Positions 12,643-24,269 of a DNA stretch of 64,000 bases are shown one piece after another. The notes below the pieces were generated by a model. It ran no database searches. It was not told where the DNA came from and saw nothing but the letters and a program-made list of their open reading frames with translations. Numbering within the stretch: the stretch's first letter is position 1; each line of letters begins with the position of its first letter. The position numbers and the translations under genes were made by a program. The stretch spans positions 1,054,001-1,118,000 of the forward strand of contig NC_071331.1 in the NCBI RefSeq assembly GCF_010183535.1, written 5' to 3'. This DNA comes from Caenorhabditis remanei (taxonomy: Eukaryota > Nematoda > Chromadorea > Rhabditida > Rhabditidae).

Positions 12643-15600
12643 ATGGTTCGTAGAAAGGAAACAACCGCTGAAGAGAAAGCGAAAGCTCGAGATAGAAAAC
12701 GTGAACAAAGAAAGAGAGAAAAGGAGGCGAAGGAGCAAGGAAATGCTTTATCAGATGCCGATCCGGAACTCACACCATCACTGATCAAACCTGCTTTGAA
12801 ACTAAAAACTGAAGAAGAGATGAAGGAGTACAAGAGATTGAAGCAAAGTGAATCCCGTTCAAAACAGAAAATGGAGGAAGATAAAGAACGTAAGTTGTAA
12901 AAACCAGGAACTGAAGTCATTTACATCTTTAACTTATTTTAGAACAGCAAAAAGATTTTTCCATCATTGACCTGACCAGCATGACGACATCAAAAGGAGT
13001 TCCAAAATCCAAGAAACCGGGATTGAAGAATATGACCGCAGAGGAATTGAAGGAATATAGACGGCTTCAAAAGAGCGAATCCCGTGCACGGCAAAAACTA
13101 GCAAAAGTCGAGAAAACAAAAGGTACTTAATTTTTGTTCGAATTTGAATACTTTTACGTGGAGCTATTTACAGATGATGGAAATGATGACTTCGAAGATG
13201 ATACAATGGATTTCACATCAGAAGTGACCAAGAAAACAACAAAGGAATCGGAGAAGAAACCACGGAAACGGCAAGCTGACACGTCCAAATCCAGCATCGT
13301 CCCTCAACCTACTCCAAAAAAGGCGTGTGAAAAAGAAATCGTCCCGCAACGTGTGCCAGGAGGAAAAAAGAACTGTAAAGTTCGCATTGGGCTCATCGAT
13401 ATTTTCGATGTCGAAACCAACGCAATTGTGGTTCCTTATTATGACGGCCACAGTTCTGAGGATATATCAGTGTATCAGAGGATGCTGACAATGTTCTCGA
13501 AATTGGATAAGACTAAAGTTGACAGTTTTAAGGAAGATTTCGACAATAATCTCCACGATAAACTGAAAAACTATGAGTCTGAAATCATTGATTGGGGCTT
13601 CCAAACTGATATTGGTACCACGAGACGAACAATTCTTGTGAAACCACCTTACCTGAAAAATGAGAAACTCACCATCCTTTCCGAGACTCACTTACGTGCT
13701 TCCTATTTGTCATGCGTGTTAACAGCCGACAAAGCGAATCTTAACAGTCTTGCATTCCCTATTTTCGGAGTTCATGGATGTTACAAAAAATTTATTGCAA
13801 TTGGACTGCAAACTGTTTTTGCATACATGGAATCAGTTAAACATACCAATTTGCAACTGATCTATTTTGTCACTATGAATGATATGGCGTACGATGACAT
13901 TGGCGAATTTTTATCATACATCAGAGAATTCGACCTTACCCATTGGACGAAGGAAGGCTTATATTTTGCCTATGAAGACCACGTTTTTGACAAATTCAAG
14001 ACGAACGTCTATTACGCGACAATCCCGGGAACCGACATGACTCGAAGATGTTTCAAGCTCAGCCATGATCGCAAAATGAACGCGAATGCGACGGACGAAG
14101 CCTTAGATAAAATGCATGCGTTGATGTTGAAGCAAACTGGAATTAAGGACACCGTAGGATTGAACATCTACAAGAAGTCGGCTCGCAAAGGACTTATCCA
14201 GGGAACGCAATCAATCGAAAATGGCGCCAGCAGTGACGTGGTCCCATCATTTCCTATTTTGATGGATGTGAGATTTGATATGGAACATTTTTGTGGATCA
14301 AACAAGATTTTGCGAAAACTTTGGATTATCTCCTATTACCACATGTACTTCCAAGACATGTCAGTGGCCCAACTCCACTTTTCGCCAAAACACAAGGATT
14401 ATTTACTCCGTCAACGAACTTTCCATCAGCAGAAATGGGTTCATCGACACGTGGTTCGAATGTGGAAGGACACGTTCACAAGTGAGTTTTTTTTTAATCA
14501 CAAAATTTAAACATTTACATTTTCCAGATGCTCCACACAAGTGCAACTGTCTTTCGACAAGCGACATTCATGAGCACCTCTCAGTGTTCATGACCCAATT
14601 GAGCCACCAAGACAACATTATGAAAAATTGGACCCTCGATCGTAGATGTTTTGCCTTCAATCACGATGATGACGTTTTGGCAAACATTGAAGAGTTCGAG
14701 CCGATGTTCATTTATGGAGATGGAAAGTTAAAGTCAATGGCACGATCGACGAACTTTGATGTCAACAAGATGATTGCTACACAACTCCAAAAATGGTATG
14801 ACTCACGAGAGGAAGTCTTCGCCAAACAACTCGAACGCTTGGAACAACTGATGGCAGAGACTGATTATTGCGAGGAAGTTGGAAACGATCATATCTTGCG
14901 CTGTTATGATCCGGTTAAGTATGACAAAGAAATCGTGAGTGGAGACTGTGATTCGAGAAGAAAGAAGCTGCTTGATGCGGTGCAATGGGCAAGTGATGCT
15001 GTTAACAACGCCACATCGGCGGAAGATCACGAGCAATCAATGGAACAGTTCAAAAAGTGCGAGACTGCCGTCTTCAAACACCACAATCAACTTCATCTCA
15101 ATGAAGATCTTGAGGTGGAAAAATGCCTTCGGAATCGAATGTTCCGGTTTTATGGACCAGCTATGATCGACGTTTTGCATCCAAAACCAGCAGATGATGA
15201 AGATGACATGGATGATGACATGGATGATGAAGATGACGATATGCCTGATGAGGAGCAATTGTGGGAAGTCGATGATAAAATTTGCACTGTAGACGTCTAC
15301 ATTGGACGAAAGTTGGCTTCGCTCGGATTCAAAATCATCAACGTTTCTCCATTTGCCAAATGCCACAATCCACACGATTCTGCGCTTCCCACTTCCAAAA
15401 ATACCGCCAAATATCCCGCATATGACGATATTGGAGACCGAGACGTTCCATGCCCATGGTGTGGAGCTTTGAAGTTTGCTTGTGAAACATCGTGGAACTG
15501 TTGCAAGAACGGAAAAGTTTGGATTCCACCACTGAGACGTCAACCAAAAGCAGTCGAAGCAGTGTTTGGAAAGAAATACGAGAAGCAGCTGACACAGATT

Positions 15601-16993
15601 AATGCTGCGTTCTCTATGGCCAGCATTCGATACAACCGTCAAGACCAAGCACCAAGAGGAATCAACACTATGAAGGTCAAAGGAGTGGTCTCGGCTCATC
15701 CTTCGGCTCTCAATGCAAAAACTTCGGCTCCACCAAGATATGCCAACTTTATTGTTCTTCAATGTGAAAACAAACAAATTGCCGAGGAACGAGCGAAAAC
15801 ATTAAAAAAATCAGTCAAAAAGGATCTGGCCAGACTTTTCGAGGAGATCCAAGAATATATGGACAAAAACAACCGATTGTATGAGTCCTACAAGAGCATG
15901 AAGGAGATCGAGAAGGAGTTTTTGGACGCCGGTCATCAAGCAGGATACCTCGGAAACGAGCAACTCCGATTCCGGATCGTGTCACCATCAGAACTGTCCG
16001 AAGATGAGATGAAGGCTCTTCAGTTTCACAATGGAGTGTATTGCCGTCCAAGTCGGAAAGGAGATGGATACATCTCAGTTGCATTCACATGGGATGGCCA
16101 CGATTCGAATATGCTGCCAAGAGGACTCGACATCTTCCCAAGGAATCCAGATCACAAAGACAAGCAGATTGAACCGATCAGCATCTTCTCCGAATTGTGC
16201 GATGTCATGTGTTATCCACTTTTCTACCCAGATGGACTTGGAGGATGGGGATTGAAAAAATATCCTCGCTACACCGGAAACAAAAAGGAAACACCAACAT
16301 TCGAACAACGGATCAAGGAGCATTTGGAAATCATCAAGGAAAATGGAGAGAGCCCGGACGACTACTTCGACTACGACTTCACTTCAGAATTCAAAAACAT
16401 GGAAATTTCGAAATCAAATGGAAAACAAAAAAAGAAACCTGCTGACGATGACATGGACATGGACGATGACATGGATGATGACATGGATGATGACATGGAT
16501 GATGACATGGATGATGACATGGATGATGACTATCAGAAAGATGAGGCTGCTTTGAATGAAGAGGATGATCCGATGAAGTGAGTTGTTTTTTAAGTTTGAC
16601 AAATCAAAATTATATTTTTTCAGCTTGGACAATGAAAAAATTTTGGCATATGGAGATCTTGAAGACATGCAAGAAAACCCATTGAACGATGAAATCGGAC
16701 AAGAACCCAACTTGATTAGAGTGGAAAGGTACGGAGAATATTATTTCATGCTGGATAAGAGCAAGAAGACAAGGGACATCCCTCTGACTGATATGGATCC
16801 ATTCGGTCCAGAAGATATTCCAACATATAATTCTGACGGCGAGGAAGAAGAATTCTTCGATGTCAGCAATTATATCTGGCAAACCGAATTGGAGGAGAAA
16901 GAAGTGGAAGCTCCTGGAGAAGACGAAGAAGTTGCTGAGGGATCTGCAAAAGCCTATGAGGAATATGAGGATGGCCTCGATGACCTCGATTAA
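12643..16993 (+). CDS. Helitron gene A: macro-like domain plus Helitron N-terminal zinc region
   Basis: Five exons (12643-12889, 12943-13122, 13174-14481, 14528-16577, 16624-16993) with 44-53 bp introns keep one frame: about 1384 aa. Exons 1 and 2 each carry a related EEKEYKRLKQSESR-type basic motif. Residues about 209-385 resemble a macro domain: KVRIGLIDIFDVETNAIVV, then NSLAFPIFGVHG, then ALQTVF-like helix and LQLIYFV strand; the usual NAAN catalytic motif is replaced. The Helitron zinc motif is C887-x2-C890...C903-C904-K-N-G-K-V, followed by Helitron N-terminal family sequence and a YPLFYPDG block. The tail has DMDD repeats and an acidic end homologous to the start of gene B. This is the front half of a Helitron replicase lacking Rep and helicase; it presumably acts with gene B protein on element DNA in the nucleus. 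Confidence 0.82.
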
Positions 16994-17705
16994 TTCTTTT
17001 TAAGAAAATTTAATTTGTTTCTTTTTATTGTAGATTTTTAATTTAAATAATAAAACTTAAAAAATAATAACAGCCTATTTTTTTGCATTCAAAACATTTC
17101 TTTCCAGAGCCATCTTACTATTTTTACAGTAATATGTTGGTCAACTCGGAATTATCTAATGGAATATATCAGTTTCAGCCAAATCGACTCGGTGACAGCT
17201 GAGTCGTGGAGAAAACAGCTTTTGCACCTGATTTTTGAGCTGGGGCGCTTCTGCCGCTTTTTTCTTAGGTGGTTGGTTGTTCTGGAAAGCGGAAAAGGTG
17301 CGGTCATGACCGGTGGTGACCTCAATGTTGACCTACTTTTTTAAAAATACCAAAACAACACACTATTTTGAATAGTCATCATTTTTATTCGCCTCCTGCG
17401 AAAGGGTTATGACGTATGATGACTATTTGACCCAGTTTTGATTCCATCTCAGATAAACAACTGATGACCTACTTTTCCAGATTTCCAGATTCACGCCAAT
17501 GACACGCCAGTCTACAACTTCAACCAAGCCTAACCCCGTTCAAAATTGTCGTAAACTGTTAATTTTTTTTGCATTCGAATTCTTTTGAAGTGTATTTTTA
17601 TGCTGTTATGTTAAATATGTGTTTTGAATAAATGTTTATTAATAAATTTTTAAAACTGTCTTTTACAATAAAATGGTTGATTTTTTAAATTATATGAATA
17701 TTAAC
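16994..17705. repeat. Gene A 3' UTR and second, partial copy of the Helitron 5' region
   Basis: Up to about 17110 this is the same 3' UTR as in E1 and gene B, with AATAATAAAAC. From about 17130 to 17640 it repeats parts of 9655-10440 (for example GTTGGTCAACTCG...ATCTAATGGAATATAT and the CGCCAG...GTCGTA block). No gene. It marks the start of the second internal module of E3. Confidence 0.7.
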
Positions 17706-18262
17706 TTAGACAATATTAACCAAAGGATTAGTTTTCGTTTTTCTCTTACAAAAACAACAGCAGGAGCAGCAACAAGGGGCACAACAGAAGTAGGCTAACG
17801 CACAGATCAAGACAATTGAAGCCAACGCCGCTCCGCCGATGATGCAAATCCTGATTGAGCCAAGAGTGATATTCGAATTGAACATACTGAGCAGCTGCAT
17901 CTTTTTCAAGTTTCCCATCACGGCATGCTTTTGAACACTTCTTTGCCAGACAAATGGAAAGTTCAGTGCCACTACAATGTTTGTAAACCCGTCTGTGATC
18001 GCTGCATTAGAAGCCATTATAATTGTCGCAATTTCTCGCATCGCTCGAGCAACCATTCCACGTCCGTCGATTTCCAATTTGCTTATAACTGAATTCAAAT
18101 ATTATTAACTGTTTCAAAGTTCAAAAATTAAAACTTACGTTGGTCTTTCCGATTCAGAGCTAATGAGGCGGCACGGCGGTCATGGAAATCCAGGCGGATC
18201 TTTTGAGAAACGCAGGTAAAGAAGAAAATAATAAGGAGGAACTTCAGAGTTTTTCTATTCAT
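17706..18262 (-). CDS. Shortened envelope-like membrane protein, paralogue of the 10498-12064 gene
   Basis: Two exons (18139-18262, 17706-18088) join in frame to 168 aa. It keeps the signal peptide start (MNRKTLKFLL), the region around the cleavage site (here RAMR rather than RAKR), part of the following hydrophobic and helical segment, and then runs straight into a C-terminal membrane span (IIGGAALASIVLICALAYF) and a Cys-rich tail. Most of the ectodomain is missing relative to the paralogue, yet the frame is open across the deletion and the intron is kept. It may be a non-fusing decoy or regulatory form, or simply a decaying copy that has not yet taken a stop. Divergently paired with gene B. 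Confidence 0.55.
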
Positions 18263-18798
18263 GATGAATCAGTTGGCTTATAGAAAAGACACAACCGAAG
18301 AGCACGAAGGAAAAAAGAAGAATGAATGAAGTATTTGGAAAAAATAGAAGGTTGAGTTGAGATTTGGCGCGTATCTTATCTTTGCGCAGTGCTTTGTTTG
18401 AGATTTTTTTGTCTTCCGAGCCGACAGTATACTTTTCCTTATTACTTTAACCGCCGACTACAAGGGGTGTCGGCTCACTTCTTAAAGTCCCTTTGATCAG
18501 AGCCGACAGATAGAGTATACCTTATCTTTCAAACGCAGTATACTCTATCTTATCTTTCGCGCGCGAGTACGCAGAAATGGTTGAGTACGCAGAAATGGTT
18601 GAGTACGCAGAAATGGTTCCTAAGTCGATGTGCTCGATTCTCGGCAATACCAAATCATTATATCTCATTCGACATCGTCTTGGATGGTGACTCGAAAGCA
18701 AGCTCTTCATTTCTTTATTTTTTTCTTATTTTTGTTTTTATCCAATACCGTTATTCAATTTATACACTCTTATTACCAATCTCTTTTTAATTTCCAGA
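18263..18798. promoter_or_regulatory. Bidirectional promoter between shortened envelope-like gene and gene B
   Basis: Near-identical to 12065-12642: same TTATCTTT sites, GCCGAC inverted repeats and leader, but only three 18-bp GAGTACGCAGAAATGGTT repeats (18565-18618). It ends in TTTCCAG (18791-18797) one nucleotide before ATG. Confidence 0.6.
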
Positions 18799-21700
18799 AT
18801 GGTTCGTAGAAATGAAACAACCGCATACGGTGCAGGAACACCAAAATACAATTCTAACGGAGAGGAAGAAGAAGCGCCAGAACGCAGTCGGTACTTCGAC
18901 GGAACAGATGACTACAACTTTGAATCGGAACCCGAAATGGCTGATGAGGAGGAAGAAGTGGAAGCGGATCCGTTCGAAACTGCTCCACGTCCGACCGAAA
19001 TGGAAGCTCCTGGAGAAGATGAAGAAGTTGCTGAGGGATGTGCAAAAGCTGATGAGGAATATGAGGATGAGCTCGATCCAGAAGAAGTTGTGTATGGAGA
19101 TGAGCACAATGCTGACAAGATTGCTTTGGCGCGTTCAAACGATGGTGTTCGTGTCGCAAACGTAAGTTTCACTTTTATACTCAAAACAGCCATAAATATT
19201 TATAACGCTTTCAGATTGGACAACGAATGTTCGTCAGCTTGGCCGAATACTGCTACTTCATAATTCAAGATCGTAAAGGAATAAAGAGCCGATTCCAAGG
19301 AGCCGCGAGAACTCTCGGACAATTGTTTGTAATCGACTTGGCTATTCGCGTTTGGGAGATGAGGATGAAGGCTTTAACATACCACCGTGCTGAGTTCCCA
19401 TACGTCACCACCACCTCCTCGCTGATGAAGACTTATATGAAGATGCTGAAAGACAAGTTCAAAGGAAGTCTCTTACTTGGATGCTTGGTGACAATGCCAT
19501 CTACGGTTCCCGGCACCAGTAAATATCAGCGCGAACTTGTGATGAGTGGAGTCACCGTCGCAAATGAACTCGGACATCCTCATCTATTCTTGACTTTTAC
19601 CGGAAATCCTGAATGGCCAGAAATCAAAAGAGAGTGTTTGAGACGTAAATGCAATTGGGCGGATATTCCGGATTTCACGAATCATGTTTATTATATCAAG
19701 TTCCAAAGGTACATGGATGTAGTATGCGGAAAAAAGAAGAAGAAGTCATCGCAGAATGGAAAATATGTCAGAGAACCCGGAATGTTTGGTCAGACGCTGT
19801 GGCACATGTGGTCGACCGAATTTCAGCAACGTGGAATGCCACACAATCATATCGTCGTATGTTTGGAGGAAGGAATCTACACATCAGAGCAAGTCGACGA
19901 GATCATTTCCGCCGAAGTTCCTGAATTCCCGACGGACAAAACTGATCCTCTCTATGAAGGAAAGCTGCGCTACTACAACTTGGTACGAGATCTAATGACA
20001 CACACACCGTGCAGCGATGATCGTGCTGCCTATTGCATGCTGGAGAAGAAGAAACATTGGAAGAAGTGTGTCAAAGGATTTCCCAAGGAGTTCACCAATT
20101 CGACAGTTTTAAGAGACAATCAGTATCCGATGTACAGAAGAACAAGAACAAATGTCTTCAAAAAACGTCACCGTGGAAAAGTGATCACGATCGGAAGCGA
20201 CAATGTTGTTTCTCACAACACAGATACTCTATGTATGTTCGGATGCCACAACAACATCGAAGTAATATCGTCGCTAAAAACCCTCAAGTATATCTGCAAA
20301 TACATCCATAAGGGTTCCGATCGTGTACTTCTGGAGGCGTCGGAAAAAGTAATGCAAGGAGCAGCAGCATCGGACTCAATGACACTGGCGCGAAATGTGT
20401 TTGTCCCAAGAAATCTGGACAGAGCTAAAGTGCAACAGAGACAGGATGAGGCCGACAGAATGATGAAAGCAGCAGGAATGGATCTCAACAAAGGAAAGTA
20501 CGTGGCTCTCAACGATTGCACTTATATGCTCGATATGTCGGCGATGACTGCAAACGAGGCTGCCTGGAGACTCGCATCGCTTCCAATGCACGGCGCATCG
20601 CACATCGTTCACAGAGGATATGTTCATGAAGAAGGTCACCAAGTTGTATATTACAAAAGAGGAATCGATGTAGCGAAGGCGGAGGAGTTGCTGAAGCAGG
20701 AGCCGAAAGGAATGATGCGTGCTTGGTTCGAGGCAAATCAGAATCCAGTTCAACTCCCGGACAAAGTGCGGACGACGAAAGATTTAACATTCACGGAAAT
20801 GACGAGCTTCTTCAAATTTGATGTAAAAGAGCAGAAGTTCATTTTGCGCCAACGAGATCTTTCAGCTCGAGTTTTAGGACGAGTTCAAGCCCCTCAGCCG
20901 CGATTTTTGGAGTTAACCGCAACTCGACTTTTGGCGCAGACCGTCCGAGGACCCGAGAACTGGGACCAATTGAAAACTTTCCGCGGCACCGTATACGATA
21001 CTTGCTTGGAAGCGGCCCGTGCGCGAGGACTCATGAACGGAAGCATCGAATGGGAGAACGCGATAAAGGAGATAGCAGGACACGCCGCACCAATCGAATG
21101 CAGACGCCTCTTTGCCAGCATTCTCATACATTGTTCACCAGCCAATCCAGGAGATCTGTGGGAGAAACTTTGGGAACTGCTTGTGAATCGAAACTTTACC
21201 TGGAGTATCGAAGCAAAACAAGCACATGCGCTTCGACACATCGAATTTTTATTGGCTCGTCATGGAATAAAGCTCGCGGATTTTGAATTGAAGTATGACG
21301 ACAACTACGTGCCCATCATCGATCCAAAAGAAGATATCGACAATCCCACCGCTGTTCAGCTCAACCCTGCTCAACACAAAGATCAAGGAGAAGCGAAGTA
21401 TGTGCTCCTCAACCAGAAGCAGAAGAAGTTCGTCGACAGAGTGTTAGAGCTGGATCTGAAAATCGGAGAGTCGCGAATGATGTACGTCGGTGGTGCTGGA
21501 GGAACAGGCAAAACATTTTGCTACAACACAATTTTTCACTTGCTGAAAGCTAAACAGCGGAATGTGGCATGTGTTTCGCACACTGGAATTGCCGCCTGTC
21601 TCCTTCCATCTGGATGCACAGCACATAGGAAATTCTCGATCCCATTGGAAGTTAGCGGGCAGATGAACTGCAAGATCTGTCCGGAGTCTGAAGAAGGAAA

Positions 21701-23863
21701 AAGGCTCGCTTCGCTCGATTGTATTATCTGGGACGAGATCTGCATGACCGATAAAAGAATCGTGGAAGCTGTGGACACGATGCTGCAACAAGTAAAGCAA
21801 TTGGATGTGCCGTTTGGTGGAGTGCTGATGATCATGGGAGGAGACTGGAGACAGATTTTGCCAATTGTAGAAGGAATCCGAGGATATGGAGTAGCTCGCT
21901 ACACTCTAAAAACATCCGATCTGTGGAAGAAAATGGAGAAGTTCGTGTTAACCGACAATCAAAGAGCAATCACGGATCCCGAGTATGCTGCTCGAATTCT
22001 GGCTATTGGAGACGGAACGAACTATGTCAACGAAAAATTTCAGAACATTAATATTCCAGAAGAATTCGTGGAACGAGGAACGGAGTTTGACTTGGCGGAT
22101 TGGGTGTTCCCGGATGTCGATGATTCGAAACTCACGAAGTCAGCGGCGATTTTAACTGTAGATAATAAGACTGCACTGCGTCTCAATGATTATATAATCG
22201 AAAAAATGTCCGGAGAAACTCGGATCCTCCTCTCCACCGACACTCCTGACTCGGATAATGGATACTCCTCGGCTGATGCGGCAACATTTGAACTTTTGAC
22301 CCCTTCCGGAATGCCACCACACCGACTTCGTCTCAAAATCGGCGCTCAAGTAGTTCTTCTTCGCAACATTTCCGTGGAAAATGGACTTTGTAATGGCACG
22401 CGGCTCACAATCAAAGCTTTTGGAGAAGACGTAAGTTTATTATCCTTTTTTGCAATTGCTTATCTCAAAATTTTCAGATTATTCACTGCGAAGCCAACAA
22501 TCCAACTCCAACCACGCCAAGCACTGTGTTCCTTCATCGCATGCTACTGACTCCATCTGGAAAAAATGCCGGATTCAAGAGACTTCAATATCCAATTCGA
22601 TTGGCCTACGCGTGTACGATCAATAAGAGCCAAGGACAAACACTATCGAGATGTGGACTTCTGCTTCACTCTCCAGTCTTTTCTCATGGTCAACTTTATG
22701 TTGCCATGTCCAGAGTACAGAGAGCAGAAGATTTCCGTGTTTGGCATTCGAAAAGACTTCACAATGATGATGATCACTACGCAATTGGAGGAATTTTAGT
22801 GCGAAATGTTGTGTATAAGGATGTGTTGAGAGAGGAGACGATCGATGAAGCGCTGGAAGCATTGGGACCAACCGAGAACACTGTCATCGCGGAAGTGGCT
22901 GAGCTGAACGATTCTGGAAATATGAGTGTTAATATGAATGTGAGCACCAACTCCAACTCATCGAACGTGTCTGTGTCGGAGAAGAAGAAGAATAAGAAGG
23001 ATGAGAAGAAGGTGAAAGTTTCGAACGTCATTAGCAAGTTTGGAAGAAACCTGAAAATTAGAGTATCCAATTTCGCTCCGCATCGTCTCGATCTTCCATA
23101 TCTCCTATTGAATTCGGATTCAACGGACTGCTTTATGAACACTATTACTAATATTATGTATAGCTGTCCTGCGATAAGAGAGAAATATGAGAACTGTCGA
23201 GATCAGAGCAAGCCGTGCAGCAAAATCTTGGGCCGAATTTTTCGAAAGGAAGTGTTCAACACTAAAGCATGGCGTGAGACTCTCCCTGGCAGATTCCACT
23301 ATGGACAACGCGATTTGGAACAAGTCTTCAAAATTCTTATTGCTGCCCTCGCCAAAGAAGACAACACCGTAATCACCATCCCCACTGCAAAGGAATCCAA
23401 GTGCAAGAGTTGTGAGATGTCAACATTCGGAGATGAGACCAATTCCACTCACTTTGAACTGGTGCTACAGTATGACGGAACATTTGTCGAGAGTTTTCAG
23501 AATGCTTTCCGTGAAGCGTATGTGGACGTTGCTTGTCCCGGATGCAAAGAACGAGAAGTGTGGCAACATCCAGTCATCGACAACAGTGGCAGCGAGCATC
23601 TTTTCTTCACCGTGTGTACCCCAATGAAACACTTCCTAGACTTGACCACGGATTCGGAAGTTCAGATTTTTGGCCACACGTATCGGATTCGCGCATTTGC
23701 CGACTATTCCTCCACCACGCAAGGTAAAAGTGGCCACTATCAAGCATGGGTTCGAGCGGATGGAAAGATGCACTGTGTGAGCGATAGGACAGTGAGAAAG
23801 ATTGTAGATGAAGTGGACTTGGAAAACTATATTACGACCTTAATTCTTTTTGAGAAAATTTAA
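18799..23863 (+). CDS. Helitron gene B: Rep (HUH, Y2) nuclease, Pif1-type helicase and USP-like protease
   Basis: Three exons (18799-19161, 19215-22430, 22478-23863), introns 53 and 47 bp, about 1654 aa. Residues 1-121 are acidic and homologous to the gene A C-terminus. Then Rep: [18 protein letters not shown], the HUH motif MPHNHIVV (His331, His333) and the two-tyrosine motif YICKY (Tyr480, Tyr484) followed by IHKGSDR. Helicase: Walker [10 protein letters not shown] (880-888), Walker B WDE (960-962), GGDWRQILP (996-1004), TINKSQGQT (1240-1248) and [11 protein letters not shown]. After a Lys-rich linker comes a USP-like domain: Cys box [10 protein letters not shown] (Cys about 1411), CKSC and CPGC zinc pairs, His box [10 protein letters not shown] (His about 1613) and a following Asp. 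All key residues are present, so nicking, unwinding and deubiquitination are all plausible. It lacks the N-terminal zinc region, which is in gene A. Confidence 0.9.
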
Positions 23864-24190
23864 TTCATTTATTTTTGTTGTAATTTATTGTATTTTTATT
23901 GTATTTTTTTTGTATTTTTATTGTATTTTTATTGTATTTTTATTGTATTTTTATTGTATTTTTATTGTATTTTTATTGTATTTTTATTGTAGATTTTTAA
24001 TTTGAATAATAAAACTTAAAAAATAATAACAGCCTATTCTTTCCATACAAAACATTTCTTCCCAGAGCCATCTTCTCATTACTACATAAAAAAGGGAAAA
24101 AAGAGCAGTGTGAATGACCTTATCCATTCATAATCTTGATTGCATAGTTAGTATTCAAACAAGTAGGTCACCAACCATACTATTTTTACA
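23864..24190 (+). other. Gene B 3' UTR with 11-bp tandem repeat
   Basis: From about 23886 to 23990 there are roughly ten copies of an 11-bp unit ATTGTATTTTT, apparently expanded from the single ATTGTA(G)ATTTTT of the gene A 3' UTR. AATAATAAAAC follows at about 24004. No coding sequence. Confidence 0.7.
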
Positions 24191-24269
24191 ACCAGTACGC
24201 AGATATGGCACCGAGTTTTGGGTATATAAGGCCTCAGCGCACAGTCACTTTACCCATTATTCTCTGAAG
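24191..24269 (+). promoter_or_regulatory. Gene C core promoter
   Basis: TATATAA at 24223-24229 lies 41 nt upstream of the ATG. One copy of AGTACGCAGATATGG at 24194-24208 matches the 18-bp repeats of the gene A/B promoters. No acceptor directly precedes this ATG, unlike genes A and B, so a TATA-driven mRNA is likely. Confidence 0.55.
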
